Source: Segatella copri (GTDB lineage Bacteria > Bacteroidota > Bacteroidia > Bacteroidales > Bacteroidaceae). Taken from it: 64,000 bases of DNA. The notes below the pieces were generated by a model, which worked only from the letters and a program-made list of their open reading frames with translations, had not been told where the DNA came from and ran no database searches. Below, in pieces: positions 1 to 9,732 of this stretch (positions within the stretch are counted from its first letter, which is position 1; each line of letters begins with the position of its first letter). Location of the stretch: positions 2,187,001 through 2,251,000 of the forward strand of contig NZ_JAPDVG010000001.1 of assembly GCF_026015625.1 (NCBI RefSeq), given 5' to 3'. The position numbers and the translations under genes are program-made.

Positions 1-1
1 T

Positions 2-2125
2 CCTAGCGAGCGACCAAGTGAATTCTTCGGAAAGAAGGTATTCAACCGACAGAAGATGTACAAGTATCTCCCTGCAGATGTCTATGAGAAACTGGTAGAC
101 GTCATTGACAACGGAGCACGTCTCGACCGTAACATCGCCAACGCCGTAGCCAAAGGCATCAAGCAGTGGGCTGACGAGAATGGCGTAACCCACTACACCC
201 ACTGGTTCCAGCCATTGACAGAAGGTACTGCCGAGAAGCACGATGCCTTCATCGAGCATGATGGCAAGGGTGGTATGATCGAGGAATTTTCAGGCAAGTT
301 GCTCGTTCAGCAGGAACCTGATGCTTCTTCTTTCCCATCTGGCGGTATCCGCTCTACCTTCGAGGCTCGCGGTTATTCTGCATGGGATCCAACATCTCCT
401 GTATTCATCATCGACGATACACTCTGTATCCCTACCGTCTTCATCTCTTATACAGGTGAGGCTCTCGACTATAAAGCTCCATTGCTCCGTTCATTGCACG
501 CTGTAAACGTAGCAGCAACAGAGGTTTGCCACTACTTCAACCCAGATGTCAAGAAAGTTATTTCCAATCTCGGTTGGGAGCAGGAGTACTTCCTGGTAGA
601 TGAAAGCCTGTATGCTGCACGTCCTGACCTGATGTTGACAGGTCGCACCCTGATGGGTCACGATTCGGCAAAGAACCAGCAGATGGACGACCACTACTTC
701 GGAGCCATTCCAGAGCGTGTTCAGGCATTCATGAAGGATTTGGAAATCCAGGCTCTTGAACTCGGTATTCCTTGCAAGACCCGTCACAACGAGGTAGCAC
801 CAAACCAGTTTGAGTTGGCACCTATCTTCGAGGAGACCAACCTTGCCGTTGACCACAACATGCTCCTGATGAGCTTGATGAAGAAGGTAGCTCGCCATCA
901 CGGTTTCCGCGTACTTCTCCATGAGAAGCCATTCGCAGGCATCAACGGTTCCGGTAAGCACAACAACTGGAGTCTCGCTACAGATACAGGCATTCTGCTT
1001 CATGGTCCTGGCAAGATACCAGAGGATAACCTCCGTTTCGTAGTCTTCATCACAGAAACTTTGATGGGTGTATACAAGCACAACGGTTTGCTCAAGGCTT
1101 CTATCATGAGCGCTACCAATGCGCATCGTCTGGGCGCCAACGAAGCACCTCCAGCAATCATCTCTTCATTCCTCGGCAAGCAGTTGACCGACCTTCTCGA
1201 GCACATTGAGAAAGCCGACAAGAAGGATCTCTTCACCGTGGCTGGCAAGCAGGGCATGAAGCTGGATATCCCAGAGATTCCTGAGTTGATGATTGATAAC
1301 ACCGACCGTAACCGTACATCACCATTCGCCTTCACCGGCAACCGTTTCGAGTTCCGTGCCGTAGGTTCTGAGGCTAACTGTGCATCTGCAATGATTGTAT
1401 TGAACACCGCCGTAGCCGAGGCTTTGACCGACTTCAAGAAGCGTGTGGATGAGTTGATTGCCAAGGGTGAGGATAAGACATCTGCCATCATCGATATCGT
1501 TCGTCAGGATTTGAAGACCTGCAAGCCTATCCGTTTCGACGGCAATGGTTACTCAGATGAGTGGGTAGAGGAAGCTGCCAAGCGTGGTTTGGACTGCGAG
1601 AAGAGCTGTCCAAAGATCTTTGAGCGTTATCTCGACCCTGCATCTATCAAGATGTTCGAGGATATGGGTGTCATGAAGAAGAACGAGTTGGAAGCCCGCA
1701 ACGAGGTGAAATGGGAGACCTACACCAAGAAGATTCAGATTGAGGCTCGTGTGATGGGCGACTTGAGCATGAACCACATCATCCCAGTAGCTACTCACTA
1801 TCAGAGTCAGTTGGCCAAGAATGTGGAGAACATGATTGATATCTTCGGTGACGAGGAAGGCAAGAAGTTGACTGCCCGCAACATCAATATCATCAAGAAG
1901 ATTGCCGAGCGCACTCAGATTATCGAGACCGGTGTCGAGGAGTTGGTTAATGCCCGCAAGGTAGCCAACAAGATTGAGAATGAGCACGATAAGGCGATAG
2001 CTTATCATGACACGGTAGCTCCAAAGATGGAGGAGATCCGTTATCAGATTGATAAGTTGGAGTTGACTGTAGCCGATGAGCTCTGGACATTGCCTAAGTA
2101 TCGTGAACTCCTGTTCATCCGCTAA
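2..2125 (+). CDS. glnN: Glutamine synthetase type III, 5' end outside the window
   Basis: This is a GSIII-family glutamine synthetase, which makes glutamine from glutamate, ammonia and ATP in the cytosol. The frame is open from base 2 and encodes PSERPSEFFGKKVFNRQKM, the conserved GSIII start region, so the ATG at 56 is internal and the true start lies before the window. About 707 codons are visible against roughly 730 in the family. Catalytic-domain motifs include GSGKHNNWS and NRTSPFAFTGNRFEFRAVGS. GSIII is the usual assimilatory enzyme of Bacteroidales. A terminator follows, so this is the last gene of its unit. Confidence 0.95.
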   Translation, partial: PSERPSEFFGKKVFNRQKMYKYLPADVYEKLVDVIDNGARLDRNIANAVAKGIKQWADENGVTHYTHWFQPLTEGTAEKHDAFIEHDGKGGMIEEFSGKLLVQQEPDASSFPSGGIRSTFEARGYSAWDPTSPVFIIDDTLCIPTVFISYTGEALDYKAPLLRSLHAVNVAATEVCHYFNPDVKKVISNLGWEQEYFLVDESLYAARPDLMLTGRTLMGHDSAKNQQMDDHYFGAIPERVQAFMKDLEIQALELGIPCKTRHNEVAPNQFELAPIFEETNLAVDHNMLLMSLMKKVARHHGFRVLLHEKPFAGINGSGKHNNWSLATDTGILLHGPGKIPEDNLRFVVFITETLMGVYKHNGLLKASIMSATNAHRLGANEAPPAIISSFLGKQLTDLLEHIEKADKKDLFTVAGKQGMKLDIPEIPELMIDNTDRNRTSPFAFTGNRFEFRAVGSEANCASAMIVLNTAVAEALTDFKKRVDELIAKGEDKTSAIIDIVRQDLKTCKPIRFDGNGYSDEWVEEAAKRGLDCEKSCPKIFERYLDPASIKMFEDMGVMKKNELEARNEVKWETYTKKIQIEARVMGDLSMNHIIPVATHYQSQLAKNVENMIDIFGDEEGKKLTARNINIIKKIAERTQIIETGVEELVNARKVANKIENEHDKAIAYHDTVAPKMEEIRYQIDKLELTVADELWTLPKYRELLFIR

Positions 2126-2255
2126 TCAGCAATGTCTTCCAACATAAGACATATTTCTGACAGATAAAAAAACAAAGCTCTAACAAGAGCTACTCTTCAT
2201 CAGATATAACAATTGAACGATCAATCTATTTCTTTTATTGGTTGTTTAAGTTTGC

Positions 2256-2291
2256 GCGGAGTGTGGTTGTGAAATCACGCTCCGCTTTTTT
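2256..2291 (+). terminator. Intrinsic terminator of glnN
   Basis: A ten-base stem, GCGGAGTGTG with CACGCTCCGC (one G-U pair), is followed by a run of seven T. It lies about 130 bases after the glutamine synthetase stop codon. Confidence 0.75.
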
Positions 2292-2355
2292 GTATATCTA
2301 AACCAGGCTACCTAGAATGCAATAATCGTTGCAGAATAAATATTTGCATTTATGC

Positions 2356-2386
2356 TTGGCTAATTCAGATTTTCTTCGTACCTTAG
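2356..2386 (+). promoter_or_regulatory. Promoter of the DUF1703 ATPase gene
   Basis: TTGG at 2356, a 19-base spacer and TACCTTAG at 2379 approximate the Bacteroidota pattern TTTG-N19-TAnnTTTG. It lies 28 bases before the preferred ATG. Confidence 0.55.
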
Positions 2387-2414
2387 CAGCGCAAAACGTA
2401 AAGTGCGTAAGAAT

Positions 2415-3980
2415 ATGGCAAAAATAGTTAATAAATATCCTGTAGGAATTCAGACCTTTGAAGATATCCGCGAGAAAGGTTATCTCTATATAGATAAGAC
2501 CAAATACATCGTGGATTTTAGAGAAAAAGGGATGAAATATGTTTTTCTGAGTCGCCCAAGACGATTCGGCAAATCGCTCTTTGCCTCTACCCTCCAAGCC
2601 TATTTCGAGGGAAGAAAGGAACTTTTCGAAGGATTAACCATTGCAGATTATGAAAAGGATTGGGTGAAGCATCCTGTATTTCATTTCGACTTGAGCGGTG
2701 CCAAGCACATGAGCATAGAGCAACTGGAAAGATACCTGGCTGATATGCTTGAAGAGCAGGAGACCATCTGGGGCTACAAGACTCATCAGGTGGATGCAAA
2801 CCTCCGCCTAAAAGACCTAGTGAAGAAAGCTTACGAGAAGACGGGCGAAAAGGCGGTTGTCATCATTGATGAATATGATGCCCCTTTGCTGGACGTAGTG
2901 CATGAAAAAGAGAACCTGCAGCCGCTTCGTCGCATCATGCAGAACTTCTACAGTCCTCTGAAGATGCTCGACCCATATCTGGAGTTCACTTTCATCACGG
3001 GTATCACCAAGTTCTCGCAGCTCAGCATTTTCAGCGAACTCAACAACCTCGACAATATCAGTCTGTTCGACCAGTATTCAGCCATCTGCGGCATCAGCAA
3101 GACAGAACTTACCACGCAGATGAAACCGGACATTGAAGCTATGGGTGAAGCACTGAATATGACGTATGAGGAGTGCCTGAAAGAGCTGACGCAATTCTAT
3201 GATGGTTATCATTTCAGTGAGAAATCAGAAGATATCTTTAATCCTTTCAGTCTGGTAAAGGCACTGAATGCAGGAAAGATTGCTCCTTACTGGTTTGGTT
3301 CCGGCACGCCGTCCTTCCTCTTGAAACTCTTGGATAAGTATCATGTCAATCTTTCTACATTGGAAAGTCAGGAGGCGGTATTGAGTTCCTTCGACCAATC
3401 TACAGAAGAAATGACAGATGCCTTGCCATTGCTTTACCAGAGTGGCTATCTGACCATCAAGAAATATGAGCCGATGTTTCAGGAATATACGCTAGGCATC
3501 CCAAACAAGGAGGTACGCGACGGACTGCTCAATTCATTGATTCCCCATTATGTGAATCCTCGCCGTTCTGACAACAATGCCTTCCTTTTGGGGTTCTGCA
3601 AGGCGGTTTACCGGAATGATATCGAGGCGGCACTGGAACACATGCGCACCTATATGGCTACGATACCATACGATCTGGAGAATCACAGCGAGAAGCATTA
3701 TCAGACTATCTTCTATCTGATGTTCAGTTTCCTCAACATCTATATCCGTACGGAAGTGAAGAGCGCCATTGGCAGGGCTGATGCTGTAATGCACATGCCA
3801 GATACGATATACGTCTTCGAACTGAAGGTAGATAAGAGTGCAGAAGAAGCTTTGGCTCAGATAGACGAAAAAGGCTACATGTTGCCTTATCATTCCGAAG
3901 GTAAGCGACTGGTTAAAATCGGTATCAGCTTCGACAGTACCCAGAGAACTATCAGAGATTGGAAAATCAAGGAAGAATAA
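2415..3980 (+). CDS. AAA-ATPase-like / DUF1703 PD-(D/E)XK nuclease-fold protein
   Basis: The protein is 521 residues from the ATG at 2415; an upstream GTG at 2403 is less likely. The N-terminus is the AAA-ATPase-like domain PF09820 ([19 protein letters not shown]), with a Walker A motif in [13 protein letters not shown] and a hydrophobic [11 protein letters not shown]alker B. The C-terminus is DUF1703, a PD-(D/E)XK nuclease-like fold: [10 protein letters not shown] followed by [15 protein letters not shown] with the E-x-K signature. The family is heavily duplicated in Bacteroidales and its function is not established; a nuclease-coupled or mobile, selfish role is inferred. It stands alone with its own promoter. 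Confidence 0.85.
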   Translation: MAKIVNKYPVGIQTFEDIREKGYLYIDKTKYIVDFREKGMKYVFLSRPRRFGKSLFASTLQAYFEGRKELFEGLTIADYEKDWVKHPVFHFDLSGAKHMSIEQLERYLADMLEEQETIWGYKTHQVDANLRLKDLVKKAYEKTGEKAVVIIDEYDAPLLDVVHEKENLQPLRRIMQNFYSPLKMLDPYLEFTFITGITKFSQLSIFSELNNLDNISLFDQYSAICGISKTELTTQMKPDIEAMGEALNMTYEECLKELTQFYDGYHFSEKSEDIFNPFSLVKALNAGKIAPYWFGSGTPSFLLKLLDKYHVNLSTLESQEAVLSSFDQSTEEMTDALPLLYQSGYLTIKKYEPMFQEYTLGIPNKEVRDGLLNSLIPHYVNPRRSDNNAFLLGFCKAVYRNDIEAALEHMRTYMATIPYDLENHSEKHYQTIFYLMFSFLNIYIRTEVKSAIGRADAVMHMPDTIYVFELKVDKSAEEALAQIDEKGYMLPYHSEGKRLVKIGISFDSTQRTIRDWKIKEE

Positions 3981-4490
3981 ACATAGAATAAACAAGTACT
4001 TTCAATCTTAAGTTACCGAATGGTGAACAGCGGGGTGAACACTTGTCCAAAGTATTCACCTTTTCGGCTTCGGGGTGAACCCTAGTAAAAAGAACTTTGT
4101 ATATACAGCGCATGCTAGAAATATAAGAGTCTAGATTATAATGGGTTATGGGGTATATTTAACACATTATTAACGCTAAAGGTTGGCATCGGGGTTCACC
4201 CTTCACCGACTTCATTGCCAAGTGTTCACCCTCACTCTTATTTAGAGAACGTTGCGAACAACAGCAAGCCCCAGCAGAATACCGCCCCCGACCTGCCCTT
4301 CTAGGGGTGGGTAGGGTAAGTCTGGCGTAAACAAGATAGTTACGATAGCTAAGTATCATGGTTACGATGGCTAAGTATCATGGTTACGATGGCTAAGTAT
4401 CATACTTATGGAGCATAACCCTATCAGTGATAATCGGTGAGTATCGGTGAGCAACAATGAGCATCGGTGAGTTGGGAAAGAGAAATGTTG
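3981..4490. other. Gene-poor stretch: decayed 3' end of a primase/VirE-type cassette
   Basis: No intact gene is seen. Repeated gTGAACAC/TTCACCC strings run from 4020 to 4230. One plus-strand frame ending at the TAG at 4302-4304 reads VANNSKPQQNTAPDLPF, a tail resembling those of replication-type proteins that end in DLPF. It is followed by three 22-bp tandem repeats and short CGGTGAG strings. In intact Bacteroidales cassettes a primase/VirE-family gene precedes an HU-like gene, smalltalk and an amidase. Here only the tail of that order survives. The assignment to that cassette is inference. Confidence 0.4.
4339..4404. repeat. 22-bp tandem repeat, three copies
   Basis: The unit GTTACGATgGCTAAGTATCA plus two bases occurs at 4339, 4361 and 4383 with near identity. 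A different 22-bp unit, also in three copies, occupies the equivalent place in the second cassette remnant at 58389. Confidence 0.85.
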
Positions 4491-4498
4491 TATCTTTG
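4491..4498 (+). promoter_or_regulatory. -7 box of the smalltalk cassette
   Basis: TATCTTTG fits TAnnTTTG. The surrounding string GTATCTTTGCATTGTGATTC is repeated exactly at 58648, upstream of the second cassette remnant. No well-spaced -33 box is seen. Confidence 0.55.
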
Positions 4499-4653
4499 CA
4501 TTGTGATTCAGAAAGAGTCTCTCACAGATTTGCACAGATACTCTCGTTGCAAGCAACGGTCTTATACACATCAAGTCTCACAGTAAAGAAAATCTGTGAA
4601 AATCTGTGTTATCTGTGGGAAAATTAAACATTCAACATTAATCATTAATAAAA

Positions 4654-4746
4654 ATGAAAAAGGAAACAATTCAGAAAATAATCAATTTCGTCATCACCGT
4701 CCTCACTGCCGTCCTCAGCTCCTTCTGTGTGCAGAGCTGCAAGTGA
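4654..4746 (+). CDS. Smalltalk-type micro-protein (30 aa)
   Basis: The 30-codon frame begins MKKETIQKIINFVIT and ends VQSCK. It matches the family annotated as 'smalltalk protein' in Bacteroidales: a charged start, one hydrophobic helix over about residues 9-24 and a C-terminal Cys. These micro-proteins usually sit between an HU-like DNA-binding gene and an N-acetylmuramoyl-L-alanine amidase. An amidase remnant follows here directly, which supports the call. The HU gene that normally precedes it is missing. Function is unknown; a small membrane peptide is the plain reading. Confidence 0.75.
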   Translation: MKKETIQKIINFVITVLTAVLSSFCVQSCK

Positions 4747-4756
4747 TAGCGTTTGA

Positions 4757-4981
4757 ACACGAATCGAACGAATCAATCTGTTCAATGGCCATTTTCGTGT
4801 CATTCCTGCCGACACTCGCACTCCAGCCCAGAAGAAATCTCTGGAAGACCTCCTCTACAGTCTCGTCCTCGACTATCCCGATGCCGAGATCCTAGGTCAT
4901 CGTGACCTCCCCTGGGTTCGCAAGAGCTGTCTTTGCTTCGATGTCAAGGAATGGCTGAAGGAAATCGACTTCCATCTCTAG
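4757..4981 (+). pseudogene. N-acetylmuramoyl-L-alanine amidase, C-terminal fragment
   Basis: One plus-strand frame to the TAG at 4979 reads DTRTPAQKKSLEDLL, then a GHRDLP..K.CLCFDVKEWL block. That is the C-terminal part of the PGRP-like amidases that follow smalltalk genes. The N-terminal half, with its first zinc ligand and start codon, is absent: a TGA lies just upstream at 4754. The retained HRD histidine would be a zinc ligand in the intact enzyme. This is a truncated pseudogene, presumably an internal deletion joining smalltalk to the amidase tail. Confidence 0.8.
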
Positions 4982-5034
4982 ATAATGCTCCTCATCAGAA
5001 AACAGATGGGGAGTTTTTTAAAACCTACCTTCAA

Positions 5035-5113
5035 TACATTTTTCCAAGGTAAAAACAGCCAATTTTATACATTTTTCCAACCCATTTTCAGGCCATTTCT
5101 TACACTTTTCCAA
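5035..5113. repeat. Three TACATTTTTCCAA motifs spaced exactly 33 bp
   Basis: The 13-mer occurs at 5035 and 5068 and, with one change (TACACTTTTCCAA), at 5101. The exact 33-bp period is the same as that of the repeats in front of the AAA/DUF4143 ATPase at 19814, whose complement also contains TTTTaCCAA. No intact gene abuts it. Confidence 0.8.
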
Positions 5114-5188
5114 CTTTTTGATGATATAATTAATCAGAAAAGCCTCTCTGCAAGAGTATGCAGAAAGGCTCAACATTTTATAGGAACA

Positions 5189-5473
5189 TTACAATACTTC
5201 TAATTCATTTCTCTTCATAATGAGGGGATAACGTTCTGGATGTTTCAAACTATCAATTTCCAAATCCACATCAAGTTTGGGCCATTCTATAGCATTTTTA
5301 CCACTCATTCTTACCTCAAGGGCATCAGAGATGCATGCATGTTTCATCCAAGGTATCCTATTATAAGATATAAAATAATCATTACCTTTTACAGAAAGCA
5401 TAATGCCCTTATCATTAATCATCAAGACGCTTACCTGTGTGTCTTGCGAATTTGATTTTAAAATCGTCTCCAT
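5189..5473 (-). CDS. DUF2442 domain protein
   Basis: This 94-residue protein has the DUF2442 signature toward its C-terminus: ISDALEVRMSGKNAIEWPKLDVDL. Family members normally show the same arrangement of a polar LSGnG..I.WP.LDeDI block after a short beta-rich start. It overlaps the end of the DUF4160 gene by 59 bases, so a later internal Met (residue 18) could also be the start. DUF2442 genes are often the second gene of two-gene units with DUF4160 and have been suspected to be toxin-antitoxin partners; that role is inferred here. Confidence 0.8.
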   Translation of the reverse strand: METILKSNSQDTQVSVLMINDKGIMLSVKGNDYFISYNRIPWMKHACISDALEVRMSGKNAIEWPKLDVDLEIDSLKHPERYPLIMKRNELEVL

Positions 5474-5666
5474 TTTCTTTAAGTATTTTTTCGATGAAAC
5501 TTAATTCTTTACTACTAAAGCCAAAATTTTCTGTTAACTCAATATCTGGTTCCAACCAGTACTTAGCCTCATTTTCCGCTTTTACGACATGAATATGCAT
5601 TCGTAATTCCTCATTGGAGTAAATCTTAAACACAAAACCATTTATTTCTTTAAACTTTGGACTCAT
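5415..5666 (-). CDS. DUF4160 domain protein
   Basis: This 83-residue protein opens MSPKFKEINGFVFKIYSNEE and contains MHIHVVKAENEAKYWLEPDIEL, the DUF4160 core with its conserved H-x-H-V...A.....WL pattern. It is the first gene of a two-gene unit with the DUF2442 protein and the frames overlap, so translation is probably coupled. The pair resembles small toxin-antitoxin-like modules. No catalytic residues are established for the family. Confidence 0.82.
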   Translation of the reverse strand: MSPKFKEINGFVFKIYSNEELRMHIHVVKAENEAKYWLEPDIELTENFGFSSKELSFIEKILKENGDDFKIKFARHTGKRLDD

Positions 5667-5805
5667 AATTATCTTTCTTTTAAGATATTCTCACTTCCGT
5701 CAGCAAAGATAAACAAATAATCTGATAGTACAACCATTTGTTAAGATATTTAAACCTTTTTATATGGCAGGCACCCTCTGCTATATGCTGCTCATCAGAA
5801 TCTAA

Positions 5806-6552
5806 TCATACATATTTCTCCATCAACACAAAGGTGATGAAGCCCAGGAGAAGGGCGTAGGTGGCTTGCTTCTGAAAGCCATGGGCATGGGTTTCGGGAA
5901 TCATCTCGTCGCTCGTAACATAAAGCATGGCACCACCGGCAAAGCCCAGCATCACGGGGAGGAAGGTGGAAGAGGCTGAACCCAAACCGAAACCCACCAG
6001 AATACCTATCACTTCGAGCAGGGCGATGAAAATGGAAATGAAGAAGGTGCGGACTGCTGTAACACCAGCCATCATCAAAGGAGCAATAATCACCATACCC
6101 TCAGGGATGTTCTGCAGGGCGATACCGAAGGATACCCCCCACTCCGTTGCTCCCTCTGCCGAACAGACACTCACTCCAGCAGCCATGCCTTCGGGCAGTT
6201 TATGTAGGGCTATCGCCATCACGAAAAGCATCACATGACTGAGCCTGGCATTGTTGCGATGTTCCTCGGGGTCGAGTCCCGTGATATGATGAAGATGGGG
6301 AGTTACCAGATCTAGCACATTCAGGAACAGGGCTCCTGCCATCACGCCGATTACTACCAGCCACCAAAGACTGGTCTGTTCGAAGGCTGGCACTATCAGT
6401 CCCAACGTGGAAGCTGCCAGCATGATTCCGGCACAATATCCCAATACGGTGTCGTTCCATTTGTGAGGCAACTCCTTGACGAAGAATCCCAGAATGGCAC
6501 CTATAATCGTGGCACCGCAAAGTCCGGCAGCACTAATCAATACGTTTGTCAT
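5806..6552 (-). CDS. ZIP-family divalent metal transporter
   Basis: This inner-membrane protein imports Zn2+ and related divalent metals. It is 248 residues from the ATG at 6552 (a TTG six bases upstream was not used). It has about eight hydrophobic segments and both ZIP signature helices: HKLPEGMAAGVS and NIPEGMVIIAP, whose His/Glu/Asn residues line the metal site. The length fits bacterial ZupT-like members. It is downstream of enolase in the same direction but about 180 bases separate them, so it may have its own promoter. Confidence 0.92.
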   Translation of the reverse strand: MTNVLISAAGLCGATIIGAILGFFVKELPHKWNDTVLGYCAGIMLAASTLGLIVPAFEQTSLWWLVVIGVMAGALFLNVLDLVTPHLHHITGLDPEEHRNNARLSHVMLFVMAIALHKLPEGMAAGVSVCSAEGATEWGVSFGIALQNIPEGMVIIAPLMMAGVTAVRTFFISIFIALLEVIGILVGFGLGSASSTFLPVMLGFAGGAMLYVTSDEMIPETHAHGFQKQATYALLLGFITFVLMEKYV

Positions 6553-6740
6553 AATCAATATAATATATCGAAGTTATCCAGTTAAACACATGAAGATGCA
6601 GATACATCATAGAAGAAAAAAAGCATGGACAACCCTCACAGTCATCCATGCCCATCTATTTCGTATCTGATCTATTCAGTTATTACTAATTATGTTTTGT
6701 TATGGTGAAATTGGTGTTTTCCAATTTCATATCATCATTC

Positions 6741-8063
<1,323 letters not shown>

Positions 8064-8092
8064 TTAATTACGTTAAACATTTTTTCCGAGTG

Positions 8093-8123
8093 CAAATTTA
8101 GGTATTATCTGACAAATCTCCAA
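8093..8123 (-). promoter_or_regulatory. Enolase promoter
   Basis: On the minus strand TTGG (8123-8120), a 19-base spacer and TAAATTTG (8100-8093) match the Bacteroidota promoter pattern. The box lies 45 bases before the enolase ATG. Confidence 0.7.
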
Positions 8124-8213
8124 ATTTCGGGCATCATCAAAAGTAGGTATTCGCCCGAAAATACCTACATATAGGTAAGGAGAGGCATGGAAATTTGAGA
8201 TGCTACCAAATTG

Positions 8214-8696
8214 TCATTTTATTTTAATTTTATCAATCAGTCCTTCGAAATCCTCCTTTTGCATAGCACCCATCTGCACAGATGGTTTGCCTTTCACGGG
8301 GATGAAGAGGAAGGTAGGGATGCTGCTGATACCGAAAACAGAAGCAAGTTCGGACTCCTGGTCGATATCCACCTTATAGAAATCTATCTTGCCAGCATAT
8401 TTCCCGGCGAGAGATTCCACTACGGGAGCCATCATCTTGCAAGGACCACACCAGGTGGTATAGAAATCGATGACAGCAGGACGGGAACCGGCGAATACCC
8501 ATTCATCCGGATGAGCCTCGTAATCCATAATCTTTTTTCTGAAATCAGATGTGGTAAGATATTGCACCTTGGCAGTTTCAGTTTTCTCAGACTTCCCTAC
8601 AGTCGTTTGAGGAGAAACAGCAGGTGCTTTCCTGTTCTGAGAACAAGAAACAAGAAATGGTAGAAATAAAACAACTGCTAATATAATTTTCTTCAT
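8214..8696 (-). CDS. Thioredoxin-fold lipoprotein
   Basis: This 160-residue protein begins with a lipoprotein signal (MKKIILAVVLFLPFLVSC, lipobox Cys18) and then a thioredoxin domain with the active site WCGPC at residues 82-86, followed by DIDQESELASVFGISSIPTF with the cis-Pro loop. It is probably a membrane-tethered periplasmic thiol-disulfide oxidoreductase. The Pro between the two Cys is that of a classical reducing thioredoxin. Partners are not evident from the neighbours. Confidence 0.9.
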   Translation of the reverse strand: MKKIILAVVLFLPFLVSCSQNRKAPAVSPQTTVGKSEKTETAKVQYLTTSDFRKKIMDYEAHPDEWVFAGSRPAVIDFYTTWCGPCKMMAPVVESLAGKYAGKIDFYKVDIDQESELASVFGISSIPTFLFIPVKGKPSVQMGAMQKEDFEGLIDKIKIK

Positions 8697-8729
8697 AGTT
8701 TTTTCGTTGCTTTAATTTGAGAGGGTATG

Positions 8730-8755
8730 CCATTAGGCTATAACCCACCCTCTTA
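8730..8755. terminator. Possible weak bidirectional terminator
   Basis: AGAGGGT and ACCCTCT form a short stem between the SIMPL and thioredoxin genes, with TTATT on the plus side and only weak T-richness on the minus side. It resembles the base of the strong stem at 12107. Confidence 0.3.
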
Positions 8756-8802
8756 TTACAATTAATCACTAATAAATAATCACTATTCACTAATCACTAC
8801 TC

Positions 8803-9510
8803 CTAATCCTTCAAAGAATAAGTAACGGTAGTTACAACCCTTACCTTTTTAATATATGGGGTATTGGAATCGCGGTCTTCGATAGAGAACTGGCCCTGGT
8901 CGGCATTCATAATCTTGTCTATCTTACTCTTGCTGTTCTCAGCAAATTGGGTAGCAGTCTGCTCAGCATTCTCTATCGCCTCCTGCATCATTTTAGGTTT
9001 CATCTGACGGAAGGCAACATACTCATACTTCACCGGATTCTCGTAACCACCATCCACAATAGCAACCCCCTTCTGAAGCAGATCACCCTGACGGGCAATG
9101 ATACTGCGGACCAGTTTCACATTCTTCGATGTAACCGTGATGATGGAAGTAATGTTATAACGATAGCCCTGTCGGTTTTCGCCATACCGTTCAGCATTGA
9201 GGTCGATGACCACAGGCGCATTCACATTGATTTCATTAGCCTTAACACCATTCTCCACCAGGAAGTTTCTGATGGTTCTCGTGGTGGCATTGATTTTTTG
9301 ATAGAGTTCAGGCAGGTCATTGCCTATTTCCTTGGAAACGATAGGCCACGTCACCTTATCAGCCTCCACCTCCTTTTCGGCAAGGCCTTTCACTACAACC
9401 TTTCGGTCTTTACTAATCACACTTTCAAGTCCCGACTTGATACAAAATCCAAGCATGATGATGCCGATGGTTAAAATCACGGCTTGCTTAATACCAGAAT
9501 TGATGTTCAT
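8803..9510 (-). CDS. SIMPL (DUF541) domain protein
   Basis: The protein has 235 residues with an N-terminal membrane segment (AVILTIGIIMLGFCIKSGL) and then a SIMPL/DUF541 domain beginning VVVKGLAEKEVEADKVTWPI. This family shows a beta-rich repeat fold and is usually exported to the periplasm. The biochemical role of bacterial members is not settled. It is followed by the thioredoxin gene after about 100 bases in the same direction; a joint transcript is possible. Confidence 0.88.
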   Translation of the reverse strand: MNINSGIKQAVILTIGIIMLGFCIKSGLESVISKDRKVVVKGLAEKEVEADKVTWPIVSKEIGNDLPELYQKINATTRTIRNFLVENGVKANEINVNAPVVIDLNAERYGENRQGYRYNITSIITVTSKNVKLVRSIIARQGDLLQKGVAIVDGGYENPVKYEYVAFRQMKPKMMQEAIENAEQTATQFAENSKSKIDKIMNADQGQFSIEDRDSNTPYIKKVRVVTTVTYSLKD

Positions 9511-9584
9511 AATTAGTCCTCCATTATTAAGTTGTTAAAATTGAGTTTCCATTCTATCTCAGATTGAATTGCAATTTGAGTTTT

Positions 9585-9592
9585 CAAAGATA
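9585..9592 (-). promoter_or_regulatory. -7 box of the SIMPL gene
   Basis: TATCTTTG on the minus strand lies about 75 bases before the SIMPL start. The -33 position is not well conserved. Confidence 0.5.
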
Positions 9593-9686
9593 CAATAAAA
9601 ATATAGAAAAACGACACTTTATAATGATAAAATATGCTAAAACTGCCCATATCAACCCATAAGCACCATTTTTTCTGCCAAAAAGC

Positions 9687-9717
9687 TTGCATATATTACC
9701 AAAAAAAACTACCTTTG
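9687..9717 (+). promoter_or_regulatory. Promoter of the NhaC-family antiporter
   Basis: TTG at 9687, a 20-base spacer and TACCTTTG at 9710-9717. It lies 16 bases before the ATG at 9733. It rules out the longer frame that begins at 9634, because that start is upstream of the transcript. Confidence 0.75.
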
Positions 9718-9732
9718 CCCAAAAACAATAAA

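Noticed and set aside
9634..9732. Longer start of the NhaC antiporter
   Set aside because: The added 33 codons lie upstream of the TACCTTTG promoter and would not be in the transcript.
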